DNA from: Agapetus fuscipes
Lineage: Eukaryota > Arthropoda > Insecta > Trichoptera > Glossosomatidae
Direction: 5' to 3'
Length of the DNA: 64,000 nucleotides
NCBI GenBank assembly: GCA_951799405.1
Contig: OX637345.1
Coordinates: 13,702,001 to 13,766,000, forward strand
Shown: positions 19,788-29,825 of the stretch, piece by piece
Layout of the letters: the number at the start of each line of letters is the position of its first letter
How positions within the stretch are numbered: the first letter of the stretch is position 1
Notes under the pieces: generated by a model
Database searches by the model: none
Seen by the model: only the letters and a program-made list of their open reading frames with translations
What the model was told of the DNA's origin: nothing
Translations under genes and position numbers: made by a program

Positions 19788-20019
19788 GCTGGAGTGATGT
19801 TTTCCGGGATCTGTTGCCGTGGTCTGTGGGAGCTGGAGCTTCCGGACGTTTCGCCCATTTCTACGATGAGCTTCTTCATCATAGTTCACAGTTCTCATCA
19901 AGATCATCTTCTTCATCATACTTCACGCTGAAGAAGCCTATCGTAGAAATGGGCGAAACGTCCGGAAGCTCCAGCTCCCACAGACCACGGCAACAGATCC
20001 CGGAAAACATACTTCCAGC
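19788..20019. repeat. Element J foldback: 91-bp arms, two hammerhead-like cores
   Basis: Arms 19788-19878 and 19929-20019 are inverted copies with few mismatches, separated by 50 bases. The right arm has CTGAAGA at 19928, stem gcctat/atgggc around loop cgtaga, and GAAACGTC at 19955-19962. The left arm carries the same on the minus strand, but with ATGAAGA. Confidence 0.75.
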
Positions 20020-20071
20020 ATATAACTTAATAATATCAGTTGCAAAACCTAAACAGACGCTGTAAAAGGCT

Positions 20072-20555
20072 ACGACGCTAACTTTTTGTCGTGTTTTCCT
20101 CGAAGGGATTGCTTGTGGCGAGTGGAAACTATTTATTTTTACAGGTAAGGGGGCTGTTCTTACGCAAACTACATCAGTCGAAGTGGGTGTTTCCAAGCTC
20201 GAGGAGACTGATGCCCATATCTTGTGAAGGCCGAGTCAACTGCAACTGAAACTATAACTCTGTCGCCTTCCGCTAGGGGTGTCCAGAGCCTCTGCAAAGC
20301 TGCCTCCATTTCTTCCTATCCTTACATACCTCTTTCAATTCATTCATATCTATCACCTTTTTCATGCATTTTCTTCTTTTACGCTCGCTTTGTATATCCC
20401 ATTCTTTCACACCCTCCTCAATCTGATTACTCCATACTTTTCTCGGTCGTCTCTAACCTTTTTTCCTTTTACAATTTCTCCATAGGTATATATACTTTGT
20501 CAGTCTATCATCGTATCTTATTTTGGGTTTGAAATAAACACCGAAACGGTAAGAA
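20072..20555 (-). repeat. SINE-C split by a LINE-alpha insertion
   Basis: The 3' two-thirds (20072-20243) and 'attttgggtttgaaataaac' (20522-20555) are contiguous in intact SINE-C. The LINE lies between. Confidence 0.7.
20262..20521 (-). pseudogene. LINE-alpha C-terminus inside SINE-C
   Basis: On the minus strand the closing 'ccctagcggaaggcgacag', the KVY-like and the GRP-like regions align at DNA level with 47400-47650. The frame is broken. Plus-strand frames of 68 and 102 codons are shadows. Confidence 0.6.
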
Positions 20556-20615
20556 CTTATTAGATTCTTAAGACAATTTGGTAAATAAACCAAACAAGCA
20601 CTGACGAGATAATGT
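20556..20615 (+). repeat. Dispersed family R fragment
   Basis: 'ttaagacaattt.gtaaataaacca' is close to the 3' part of 1306-1550. Confidence 0.45.
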
Positions 20616-21094
20616 GGCGATTGATGTCTTGATCCTTTGTAGCAGAGCTGTTAGCTGCGCAGTGTTGTGTTGTGTGTTGCGTTGGCTTTGTTTTGAGACA
20701 CAGAAAGAAAGTGGGGATTGACATTGATTTTGAATAGGACAAGATTGTCTTTTATTTACATTTTAGGGCCCCGCAAGGTCTCGCTGAATTCGCCATTGTG
20801 TCTATGATTTCGTTACGCAATCAAGATTTCAGAGGAAACGCCGTAATGACAAATGACAGTTGCGAAATCCAAGTTTTCTGCCATACACCAACTCCGCATA
20901 TAATATTACTTAAAGATTTGCGATAATAAACGTAGATTTATAACCTCACTATATGATAATATCAAATTAATATATTATTTAGCTAATTTTCTTTTCCCTT
21001 GGTTTTACAGTTTCTGGGCGTCTGGGAATTCTGGATTCTGAGTTTTTCAAAATCTTCGTTAAAAGTTTTTGTTCAAGAGTTAATGTTTTATAAA
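20616..21094. other. Nothing recognised
   Basis: No match to the window's repeats and no persuasive frame. Confidence 0.45.
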
Positions 21095-21555
21095 CCGGTC
21101 CTTAGTTCAGTGGTAACACTTCAGACTCTGAATGGGAAGGTTGTGGGTTCGATTCCCGGCGTAGCACAAGAAATATACCAATTATATTTTCAAATTTGCT
21201 CTTCGCTGGGTTGAAAATTTCATAAAAGCTTTACCAATGACCGGTCCCCAAAGGTTCATCCAGCCTTACAGCAACTGGGTCTTGCTTGAGAATTTGCGCT
21301 TTGTAGCGACGACGATCTTGCATTCCATGCCGAGAGCAAGGGTTCGATCTCAAAGACTTACTCAGCCTTCACAAGAAATGAAAACCAGCCCATCCGGGAG
21401 CTGGGAAACCCCCACTTCAACTGAAAGTGGTTGGAGTGAGGCCGCCCCCCTTACCTGTAAAAATAAATAGGTCCCGAAGCGCCACATGCGACCCCTTGGG
21501 GAAAACGCAGGCAAGAAGTTAAACTTAATGTGTAGCTTATTTGTGTTTTTTATTG
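21095..21555 (+). repeat. Composite SINE F-C, copy 1
   Basis: A SINE-F head and body (21095-21314, B box 'gggttcgattccc') run into SINE-C at 'gcattccatgccgagagc'. The SINE-C head has lost its A box here, and the body skips from the B box straight to 'gacttactcagccttcac', as in the 41720 copy. It ends with 'aagttaaacttaatgtgtag'. Confidence 0.8.
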
Positions 21556-21579
21556 TTGAATGGAACGTGTTATCTTGGA

Positions 21580-21800
21580 AAGTAGAGCGCCAGCAATCTC
21601 TCCATCTCTCTTCGCGGTTTTTCTTGCAGGCGATGCCCTACAGGTATAGATACTGTGGGCAGCCACATGGGGACACTCTAATTGTCCATCCTATCCATGT
21701 GGTCTCTCCAATACCACCGCCTTTTCCTGTTATATCTCACGATATCCTCTGTCTGGCAGGTCTCTTTAATTTTAAAATTTCTTACCATTCGCTGAGAGTC
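21580..21800 (-). pseudogene. Possible LINE fragment
   Basis: The texture ('cagcaatctctccatctctc', 'gcaggcgatgcc') resembles reversed LINE coding sequence, but I cannot align it to a family seen here. Confidence 0.25.
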
Positions 21801-21841
21801 TTCCCTGCAAGACACAATAAGCATCACTCAAATGGACATGG

Positions 21842-22041
21842 ACTAAATCTAATCTATATTTAAATCTAAGTTGCAAAGATATGTATCATTTGAGGTTCAT
21901 ATTAAATGCATTCCCACAAGCATACACGCATAATTTCGCGCTCACACATGCCGCATGTGGACCTACATTGTAAAAACCCAATCTCAAATGAACATAAGCC
22001 CTGCAACTCTTGCCGACCTTCCCTGAAACAGGGGTGACATT
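21842..22041 (-). repeat. Family A, truncated (A1b)
   Basis: The tail is mixed 'aatctatatttaaatct'. It shares 'gcataatttcgcgctcacac' with 40493 and stops at 'ggggtgacattg'. The conserved frame is open as far as it goes. Confidence 0.8.
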
Positions 22042-22415
22042 GACTATTATTTTCTATGTATACCTATAGACATCTAGCAATATACATACATCCAAATAAG
22101 TAAAATCGCTTTTATATATCACATAATACGAGTACATTTAACATTTGTTGCAATTCTCATTAAATGAACAACGGAGAACATATAAAGATAGTGACGTAGT
22201 TAAATAAGAGAGACGTCTATATTATTAGAGAGTTGGAACTTTAAAGGGGAAGGAGACTGGATAATGGAGAGGAAGAGAGAGGTGGAGGTGAGGGGTAGAA
22301 AAACAGGCCAGAATTTAGATCTTTACAATGATTAATTATTTTTTAATCAACTCAATTCCTTCTGTGTGATTTGAAATGGATATTCAAGTAAAAAATCAAA
22401 TCAGAAAACCTGCCT
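22042..22415. other. Nothing recognised
   Basis: A purine-rich stretch at 22245-22300 and otherwise AT-rich DNA. Confidence 0.45.
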
Positions 22416-22945
22416 CTTCTTCTTGTTTTGTTGCCACGTCTATCGAAGATCGGCGATCGTCTTGGCTATTTTGACTTTGCATGCTGCGGCTCGAAACAGG
22501 GACTTCGTACTTTTGTTGAACCGTTGTCGCAGGTTTTTCAGCCACGATATCCTTCGGCGTTCCTAAGTTCTTCTCTCCTCAATCTTAGGGCTCCCGTCAG
22601 GCACATTAGCTTCAGTAACCTCGACGTTCTGGGGAGGGTGGGACTTCCTAGAGTCATGCGTTAGCCCCTGATTTGAGGATTCTCTTTTTCCTTTCTTGAG
22701 TAGAGTAACTTTAGCTGATTAACTTCAACGGGAAGGCCTTCCGCCGCCAAAAAAACATTGCAAGTGAAGTATCACCAAGTGAAACGACTCCGCATGAGTT
22801 GTATGAACTTGGGGGGTGGAGGTGGGTAAAGTGCCTCTCTTCAATCTTACCTTGTATGATAAAATGGAGAAGGCGGTATTTCTCATTTCTCAAAAAATGA
22901 CTGAAGTACACATCAACTTTCTCTGCTTAATGGTAGGCAGAAGTC
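22416..22945 (-). pseudogene. LINE-beta C-terminus split by an insertion
   Basis: 22416-22587 holds the reverse of IADLR, AASK and WLKNLRQ-type codons next to a (GAA)-like end. 22835-22945 holds the reverse of the RNEKYRLLHFIIQGKIEE region. They flank a 247-base insert. Frames are disrupted. Confidence 0.7.
22588..22834. mobile_element. Retro-insertion with 15-bp target duplication
   Basis: 'ctctcctcaatctta' (22573-22587) and 'ctctcttcaatctta' (22835-22849) are 15-bp duplications with one difference. The insert contains 'aaaaaaacattgcaagtg', similar to 'aaaaaaatgtagcattgc' near 11450, so it is probably an internal LINE segment. Confidence 0.65.
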
Positions 22946-22979
22946 AACCTCATACCAACCTATTGTCAACAATCTATGT

Positions 22980-23221
22980 TAAAAAGATATATATAATTTA
23001 AATTCACATTAAGTGCATTCCCACAAGCAGACACGAATAAGTTCTCGCTTACACATGCCGCAAGTGGACTTACAGCATAGAAACCCAATCTCAAATGAAC
23101 ATACGTCCTACAACATTACTCTTGCTGGCCTTTCCTGAAACAGGGATGACATTGGTAAAGTAAACCATGTTTTACAGTAAGGAGGGTCAGCCTCATACCA
23201 ACCTATATAAGTTAAGGAACA
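22980..23221 (-). repeat. Family A, near full length (A1)
   Basis: Starts 'aaaagatatatataattt' without a clear pentamer tail and ends 'taagttaaggaaca'. A small insertion 'acatt' breaks the conserved frame. Confidence 0.75.
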
Positions 23222-23311
23222 CGAACTTGGGAAATTGAGTATTCCAAATGATGTATAAAAAATTGTGGCGCTATCTCATTTTCACACAGAATTTAAATAC
23301 TCCATTACTTC

Positions 23312-23687
23312 TAATCTAATCTAATCTAATCTAAGTTGCAAAGATATGTTACAAAGAAGATTCATATTACATGCATTCTTACAACTAGACACGTACAAGG
23401 TCGCGCTTGCACATGCCTCATGTGAACCTACAACATAAAAACCAAATCTTAAATGGACATACACCCTGCAACTCTTAATAATAATAATACAATATTTTTA
23501 TAGCGCCTTTTCATGACTCTTGGTCATCCCAAAGGCGCTTGATTATATGAGCGCGCGAACAGGTGGGTCTTCAACCCCAGATCCATGGCACTCTTGCCGT
23601 CCTTCCCTGTAACAGGGGTGACATTGGCAAAGTGAACCATTTTTACAGCATGGGTGGTCAGCCACATATCAACCTATAAGTCAAGGT
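23312..23687 (-). repeat. Family A (A2) split by a LINE-gamma end
   Basis: (TCTAA)4 tail at 23312, centre interrupted at 'ctgcaactctt' (23476), resumed at 'gccgtccttccc' (23596), ending 'cctataagtcaagg'. Confidence 0.85.
23477..23589 (-). pseudogene. LINE-gamma 3' end with target duplication
   Basis: 'actctt' flanks both sides (23471-23476, 23590-23595). On the minus strand it encodes LKTHLFARSYNQAPLG and then the hairpin GCGCCTTT/AAAAGGCGC with inner stem ATGAC/GTCAT, ending in (ATT)n. Confidence 0.8.
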
Positions 23688-24034
23688 TGGTTACTTCTTG
23701 GTCACTTGGTTAAAGATTTCATATGTTTATATTTTTGAAAAAAAAAACGCACATTTTTTTTTTTCAAATTATATTCTCGTTTCTCCCCTGTCATTCATTC
23801 CATTCGTGCAGCGGTAGTTCTTTGATCATAATTACCCCGAGCGCGTCTTCGTCTTCTTTGTCATCTCGTTCACCGCCGTCTGTCTTCGTCTCCAACTTCG
23901 TACTCTGCACTTCTACATCGCTACTTCCCATACCGATGCTCGTATAGTACAGTATAATTATTGAGGTAGGCACTCCATACAAGTCGAATAATGACGAATA
24001 TGGCGTACAAAAACTCTTTTCATTGTTTTTTAAT
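23688..24034. other. Nothing recognised
   Basis: T-rich and TC-rich. Overlapping 74- and 63-codon frames on opposite strands have no recognisable domain. Confidence 0.45.
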
Positions 24035-24158
24035 TAAAAAAAAAAGATTTGTAAAGAGGAATGCAATTCACCAAACTATTCTGCTTGGCCAGAAACAGGT
24101 ATTAATATCATCAATTAATAATTCATTGTTGTTTATTTGAATGAACTATTATCCTTAT

Positions 24159-24390
24159 TATCCTTGACTTATAGGTTGGTATGAGGCTGACCACCCATAC
24201 TGTAAAAAATGGTTCACTTTGCCAATGTCACCCCTGTTTCAGGGAATGTCGGCAAGAGTTGCAAGGCTTATGTTCATTTGAGGTTTGGATTTTATTTGTA
24301 AGTACACAATCAGCATTTGTAAACGCGAACTACACGTGTTTGTTTGTGGGCATACATTTGAGAGCTTTGAATGAATATATCCTTGCAACT
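24159..24390 (+). repeat. Family A, 5' and centre (A3)
   Basis: 'tccttgacttataggttggt' to 'aatatatccttgcaact'. The tail is replaced by element J at 'cccacagaccacgg'. Confidence 0.8.
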
Positions 24391-24455
24391 CCCACAGACC
24401 ACGGCAACAGATCCCGGAAAACATCACTCCAGCATCATCAGCCGGCCGGTAAGCC
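24391..24455 (+). repeat. Element J 3' flank
   Basis: 'cccacagaccacggcaacag', 'atcccggaaaacatcactcc' and 'gccggccggtaagc' match the foldback at 19765-20019. The hammerhead-like core is absent. Confidence 0.65.
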
Positions 24456-24592
24456 TAAAACTCTTATTAATTAATATTACCCAATAACATCTGTTAAACC
24501 AGGGTCAAAGTAATGGTCAATTGACCCAGGCGGGGATCGAACCAACTTTGTTCTATTCCAAACACGCTAAAAAGATCAGCCCACTTTGAGAA

Positions 24593-24899
24593 GGTCAAAA
24601 AAAAAGTTCTAAATAAAAATGTGTTTTTTCTTGTTTCTTTCAGTGTCTCAAAAAACAGGCAACACAGCACACAACATAGCACTACCCAGCTAACAGCCCT
24701 GCCACAAATGATCAAGACATAAATCGACACATTTTCAATATCCACACCTCTGCAGCACTCCAAGAAGTATAATAGAGCTAAAGATTGGTTCATTCATGTC
24801 TAATATGTACCTATGTATGAATATTATTATGTGTTTAAGAGACATACATGCAACTAAGCTACATATAAAGTGCAGCTTCTTCCCACTTTGTTACTTAAC
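24593..24899. other. Nothing recognised
   Basis: 'cacagcac.caacatagc.ctacccagctaacag' near 24665 is inverted at about 20640-20700, a further dispersed repeat of unknown class. Confidence 0.4.
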
Positions 24900-25155
24900 C
24901 AGTCCAGGTGGCGAGTGGAACCTATTTATTTTTACAGCTTTACACCCAGCGCTTAACTTGAAGTAGGAGCTTATCTTCTCATTATTAAGATGAAGATTCT
25001 CATTTTTTGTGAAAACTGAATAAACCTTGTCGGTATTTTCATTTTGGATTTGAAATAAACACTAAAACTGTAAGCCATTTTTGACACCTTGGTGGGCATC
25101 ACCTACTAGCCTCTGTCATTGAACGCAAACGCTCTACCAATTGAACTTTTGGCAA
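24900..25155 (-). repeat. SINE-C, degraded
   Basis: 'ggtggcgagtggaacctatt', 'gaataaaccttgtcggtatt', 'gatttgaaataaacac' and a worn head at 25100-25150. Confidence 0.7.
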
Positions 25156-25494
25156 GACGTTCATCCTTCTTTTCAAAATATTTTAAATTTAAGTAAAATA
25201 ATAAATCAATTTAACGATAAATAAAAACTGAGACAATGGAAAGGATTTGTGTTTTTATTATTATTGAGAACGATTGTCGAAGCAAACGAATATTGAGGCA
25301 ATTGTGCACACGTTCGGCTTGCGAGTGAAATATGCCATTTTAATAGAGTTTTGGTTAACGAACAGAATATTCGTACTTATGTACGTATTCCATATTCCTC
25401 GGTAGATACCTACTATATAGTAACAAACTCTAAAGTATATACATAAAATCTTGGTTGTATTCAATAATATTTGAATCATAGGTTTTAAAAGGCA
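25156..25494. other. Nothing recognised
   Basis: AT-rich. One 72-codon minus frame without recognisable features. Confidence 0.45.
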
Positions 25495-25637
25495 CTAAGT
25501 ACCAGACGCGTGCAAAGGGTATAGGCAAATACATTTCAGAATAAATATTTTCTCACATTCCCTTAGAATAAGTAATTTGAAATTGACTGAAGTGCAACGA
25601 TGGCTCCAATAAAACGTTTTATTTTTTATTTTTTAGC

Positions 25638-25894
25638 TCCTTGACTCATACGTTGGTATGAGACTGACCCCCCCGTGCTGTAAAATTTGGTTCACTTTTG
25701 CCAATGCCACCCCGGCTCTAGAGTAAGGCTGCAAGAGTTGCAAGGTTTATGTTAATGTGAGTTTTTTTTAATTACTTGTATGCACACATGCAGAATGTGT
25801 AGGCGTGAACCTACATGCACCTGTCTGTGGGCATGCATTGAATATGCACCTTAAATTTTAAACATATCTTTGCAGATTAGATTATAGTTTATAG
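25638..25894 (+). repeat. Family A, older copy inside MITE-B
   Basis: 'ctccttgactcatacgttgg' to 'tttgcagattagattatag'. Several changes put stops in the usual frame. Confidence 0.8.
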
Positions 25895-25897
25895 AAA

Positions 25898-25945
25898 TCT
25901 CAATGTCAATGTCAATGTCAGTCTCAATTTGTCAATGTCAAAAAA
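25898..25945. repeat. (TCAATG)n microsatellite
   Basis: Repeated 'tcaatg' with one 'tcagtc' interruption, between two family A copies. Confidence 0.8.
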
Positions 25946-25949
25946 TGTA

Positions 25950-26221
25950 ATTTGTCATGTATGTTCCTTGACTTATAGGTTGTTATGTGGCTGACCACCC
26001 ATACTGTAAAAAATTGGTTCACTTTGCCAATGTCACCCCTGTTTCAGGGAAGGACGGCAAGAGTTGCAAGGCTTATGTTCATTTGAGATTGGGTTTTTAT
26101 ATTGTAGGTCCACATGCGGCATGTGTTAGCGCGAAATTATACATGTCTGCTTGTGGGAATGCATTTAATATAAATCTTAAATGATATATATCTTTGCCGC
26201 TTAGATTAGATTAGATTAGAA
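25950..26221 (+). repeat. Family A, full length (A1)
   Basis: Includes the extended start 'atttgtcatgtatgttcctt' shared with 49417. The conserved frame is open to NINLK. Tail (TTAGA)3. Confidence 0.85.
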
Positions 26222-26370
26222 GCTGAAATTTGTTTTTAACCGGATATTGTCTACCTATTAGGCGCATTTGCCTGTATGGGATGCACGTTCCTGCTAAGTA
26301 CCATAGTGGTCAAATTGAGAAAATGAGGAAAACGTATTTGAGAAGGCTAGGAATATTTATCAGATTATAA

Positions 26371-26563
26371 GTGTTTTTAAGCTTTCATGGCCGGCTTCAG
26401 ATGATGATGATAAGAATGTAGAATCCATCTTTCCGGGCTTGTAGACCATGGTCCAATAATTCTTATTATTGGACCATGGTCTACAAGCTGCCTACAAAAT
26501 AATTATTGGACCATGGTCTACAAGCCCGGAAAGATGGATTCTACATCCTTATCATCATCATTT
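26371..26563. repeat. Foldback with ~61-bp arms
   Basis: 26401-26461 and 26503-26563 are inverted copies around 'ttggaccatggtctacaagc'. A third copy of that word lies in the loop (26468-26487). The flank 'ggccggcttcagatgatg' and 'ctttccgggctt' parallels 'ggccggctgatgatg' and 'tttccgggatct' at 19775, so it is a distant relative of element J. No hammerhead-like core is seen. Confidence 0.7.
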
Positions 26564-26584
26564 ATCAGATTATTTAACAAAATG

Positions 26585-26640
26585 TCCCCGCAGTAGTTGT
26601 TTGGTTTATCTGCAGTTTGATTAAAAAATGACATTGCAAT
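26585..26640 (-). repeat. Dispersed family R fragment
   Basis: 'tttggtttatctgcagtttg' resembles reversed 1500-1545. Confidence 0.4.
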
Positions 26641-26654
26641 TGAATCATCCTAAA

Positions 26655-26793
26655 AATCAGATTTTACCCAACAGTTACAATTACAAAAATAAACACCAAA
26701 CCGGGAAATCATTTCTGACACCTTCTGTGGGATTCGAACCTGAGCTCACGGCATGGAATAGAAGCACTCTACCAACTGAGCTATCGACCGGAC
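26655..26793 (-). repeat. SINE-C, head portion
   Basis: Reverse of A box ('caactgagcta') and B box ('ggattcgaacc') are intact. The body stops at 'aaaaataaacacc'. Confidence 0.8.
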
Positions 26794-26799
26794 AAATAC

Positions 26800-27139
26800 A
26801 ATTTGTAATAAATTGAACAGCTTTTCCTTTCTTAGAATGATTAGGTACCTTTGACTTCTTGAGAACACATTCCATTCCGTAGAACTTCTAATAGCGCTGC
26901 TTCATATTATGTATGGCGTAGCAATTTCGTAGCTAAAATGAGTTTCCAACGCTCTACGCTGAAGTCGCATTTGTCATTTAGATGTGCGCTTTCTTAATTT
27001 GCAACCATTACTCCTGCAACCCTTCACGGAACTGAGCTCGGCGTCTACGCAAGGAAAATCTCATAGATGAATTTCGTATCGGAGACAACTTTAAGAAAAG
27101 TCGTAGAGCTCTTCTTTGTCTTCTATCTCAATTCTTATA
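26800..27139. other. Nothing recognised
   Basis: No frame or repeat match. Confidence 0.45.
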
Positions 27140-27240
27140 TTAGCAAATAATCTTAAATAAGCAAATACATGTAAGTTCACGCTTTCTCATCTCACAAAAA
27201 AAAACTAAAACTCAAATGAACATATCCCCTGTAACTTTTC
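27140..27240 (-). repeat. Family A, centre fragment
   Basis: 'acatgtaagttcacgctt' to 'ctcaaatgaacat' and 'cctgtaacttttc', where a MITE-B begins. Confidence 0.6.
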
Positions 27241-27685
27241 CAGGGGCGTGCATCCCATACAGGCACATGCACCTAATAGGCAGGATCCTTTTTTTTTATA
27301 TAAAAATAGATTTATGAAGAGGCATGTAATTCACCGATCTGTTTTACCTGGCCAGTTGTCTTCATGCAAAAGAAGAAGCTTGTGTGCCTGCAATGTCATC
27401 TGTTGAACCAGCATCGGAGTTATGGTCAAAGGGCCAGGCGTGATTCAGACCAGCGCTATTCGGTTTCAAATACGCTAGTCAAGAACAGCGACTTGACTCC
27501 TCTGCTAAACACCGAAATTTATGATGAAAAGAGTGTAAGTTTGATATTTAGATTTATAATTCAACATTTTAGTTCGATTGTAACCATCGTAAGCACTTCT
27601 GTCAATTTCAAATGAGTTATTTTTAAAGTATGGGAGAAAATATTTATTCTGAAGTGTATTTGCCTATACGATATGCACGCGCCTG
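27241..27685 (-). mobile_element. MITE-B split by a SINE-G
   Basis: Starts CAGGGGCGTGCATCCC and ends GCACGCGCCTG. 27580-27670 carries the reverse of the 'aatacatttcagaataaata' interior. The 8-bp duplication is not clear here. Confidence 0.65.
27310..27500 (-). repeat. SINE-G, degraded, nested in MITE-B
   Basis: 'gaagaggcatgtaattcacc' to 'tgttgaaccagcatcgg' and 'ggccaggcgtgattcaga', with a worn head. 'ccagttgtcttcatgc' is shared with 45055. Confidence 0.55.
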
Positions 27686-27780
27686 GCTTGCAGCAATGTT
27701 CTTGTTTACCATTCTTCTTTATCTGTGGAATACTTTTGAGGTCCTTGTATTTGAAACAGCACATATGGGACCATACTGTA

Positions 27781-27866
27781 GTCAAGTTTAGAGAGCTCTT
27801 GAGGTGTGATACACACAAAAACAGCGCTCACCAAATAAATCATCCTGATATTATTATTATATTATC
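27781..27866 (+). repeat. SINE-F 3' end
   Basis: 'gagctcttgaggtgtgat', 'cagcgctcaccaaataaatc' and an (ATT) tail. Confidence 0.75.
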
Positions 27867-27904
27867 AAGTGATTTCAAAGCACAAAAAAACACCTTTTTA
27901 AATA

Positions 27905-28002
27905 AGCTTTTCCCTGGGTTGATAAAATAAACTGTCTGTACCAAAAACTGGTCACCAAAGGTCCATCGAGCTATACAGCAACTGAGTCTTGCTTGATAAT
28001 AA
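27905..28002 (+). repeat. SINE-F centre fragment
   Basis: 'ttccctgggttgataaaata' to 'acagcaactgagtcttgctt'. It meets the next SINE-F head to tail in opposite orientation. Confidence 0.65.
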
Positions 28003-28279
28003 TAATATTAGGATGATTTATTTGGTGATCGCGGTTTTTGTGTGTATAACACCTCAAGAGCCTTTGCAAACTTGGTCGTCTTCTCAAGCAAGACCCAGTT
28101 GTTGTAAGGTTGGATGGACCTTTCAGTGACCGGTCTTTGGTAAAGGTTTATGAATTTTTTCAACCCAGCGAAGAGCACATTTGGAAATAGAAATGGCATA
28201 TTTTTGTGCTCCGCCGGGATTCGAATCCACAACTTTCCATTTACGAGTTCGAAGTGTAGCCACTGGACTACGGACCGGT
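28003..28279 (-). repeat. SINE-F, full length
   Basis: (ATT) tail at 28003, body, and head with the reverse B box 'gggattcgaatcc', ending 'tacggaccggt'. Confidence 0.85.
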
Positions 28280-28778
28280 ACAAGAATCGGCGCTTAATTA
28301 TAATGATAATAAAAATCAACATATCTTAACATAAAATCAATTCATTTGATTGTAAAAGACAGCTGCAAAAAATGCATTGAAATTCATTTTACTTCCACAA
28401 AAAAAACATGTAAATTTATAACGAAATCAAAAACCAGTTTTTATTATTTTTGAATAGGATCGGTTGGATTTTAAAATTCAAGTTTATCCAGTACTGTGAC
28501 CACTGGTCAGTGCCAACAAGAATTTACATATTATTTGGTGTAAAAAAGGGCGCGAAAAAAAATAGGGGATGGTTTTGACTGGACAATAGCACAAAAAAGA
28601 AATCAGGTTTTTTTGTATCAAGTATGGACTAGATTTTTTTTAAATGTCAATTTATTGATACTTTTTTAGAAGGCATCAGACACTCAAAGGGTGACCAATT
28701 TGGATACAAATTTAAATGCAGATAGCTCCGACCTTACAACTGTCCTTTTCAGAAATATATATTCCTTAAACTTTGTAA
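28280..28778. other. Nothing recognised
   Basis: AT-rich, no frame or repeat match. Confidence 0.45.
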
Positions 28779-29073
28779 GAATAATAATATTAGAATGATT
28801 TATTTGGTGAGCGCTGTATCTGTAAATCACACCTCAAGAGCACTCTGCAAGCTTGATTGTCGCTGTATAAAACTCCAATACTCAAGCAAGACCCAGTTGC
28901 TGTAAGGCTGGATGGACCTTTGGTGACTGTTCTTTGGTAAATGTATATTATTGTTCACTCCGCAAAGAGCATATTTGAAAAAATAAATGGTACATTTTTT
29001 GTGTTTCCCGGGATTCGAACCCACAAACTTCTATTTTCGAGTCAGAAGTGTTAACCACTAGACTACGAACCGG
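28779..29073 (-). repeat. SINE-F, full length
   Basis: Tail 'aataataatattagaatgat', complete body, and head ending 'ctagactacgaaccgg'. Confidence 0.85.
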
Positions 29074-29139
29074 CTAAGGTCGCAATAAATGTGTGTAATG
29101 ATTGAAAAAAAATATAAAAGATTTATTATTTTTTATATT

Positions 29140-29825
29140 TATTAAGGAACAAATAGAAGCTATACAAAAGAAATTTCTAAAGCATCTAAATTACAGGGAA
29201 CATTTAACTTTTAATAATTATCATGATGCTTGCCGTCATCACGGTTTTATGTCCCTAGAAGCCCGTCGAACGCTATTAGATATGGCTTTTCTGTACGATA
29301 TAGTACACGGCCATATTGACTCCACCGTTCTTTGTGAGGGGCTCACTTTGCGTGTACCTACAAGGCGCACTAGGTTAAATTCACTTTTTTATACGGGAGC
29401 GCACACTACAAATTATGCCAGGAACTCGACTTTAACGAGAGCTATGTTTTGTTATAACTCAAATTTTAATCACCTGGACATTTTTTGTTTGTCCAAAAAC
29501 GCATTTCTTCAAGGGGTGCGGATGTACTACTTGAGAAAATGCAAAACTGATTGAATGGCATCCTCTTCCCCTTCCATTGTCCTTTCTATCCTATTTTCCC
29601 AAATCTTCTCTGATAAAAACCTCCGCATTCATATTATTTTTCTTTTGTTCTTTTCGTTTGCTGTTACATTTGCTGTAGACAAGCTTTTATTGTAATTATT
29701 TTTATTTAAGAAAACTATTATTGGCCTTATATGTATTTATTATAAATCTTTACTTGTTTCATGTGTATGTGCTGTTGTTTTCTGTAATAAATAAAAAAAA
29801 AAAAAAAAATAAAAAAAAAAATTAT
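29140..29825 (+). pseudogene. LINE-eta, 5'-truncated 3' end with poly(A)
   Basis: The frame open to 29554 holds QIEAIQKKFLKHLNYREHL, EARRTLLDMAFLYDIVHGHI, LRVPTRRTRLNSLFYTGAHT and DIFCLSKNAFLQGVRMYY. 'IE.IQK.FL..L.Y' and 'RR..LD..FLY....G.ID' are typical of Jockey-type LINE C-termini. The 3' UTR has an AATAAA at 29788 followed by a long A-run. The coding part is undamaged over about 130 codons, so the insertion looks relatively young. No target duplication was resolved. Confidence 0.8.

Larger units (their letters stand above)
24035..24592 (-). repeat. SINE-G split by family A and element J
   Basis: The 3' part (24035-24130, 'gtaaagaggaatgcaattca') and the head (24467-24592, reverse of 'ggttcgatccccgcctgggt') flank 336 bases of other repeats. 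Confidence 0.75.
25503..26293 (+). mobile_element. MITE-B with perfect 8-bp duplication, holding two family A copies
   Basis: CTAAGTAC (25495-25502) directly precedes CAGACGCGTGC. 'gcacgttcctg' is directly followed by CTAAGTAC (26294-26301). CAG...CTG termini and 8 bp are diagnostic of hAT transposition. The MITE body is 25503-25635 and 26222-26293. The middle is two family A copies and a short microsatellite. Confidence 0.85.
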
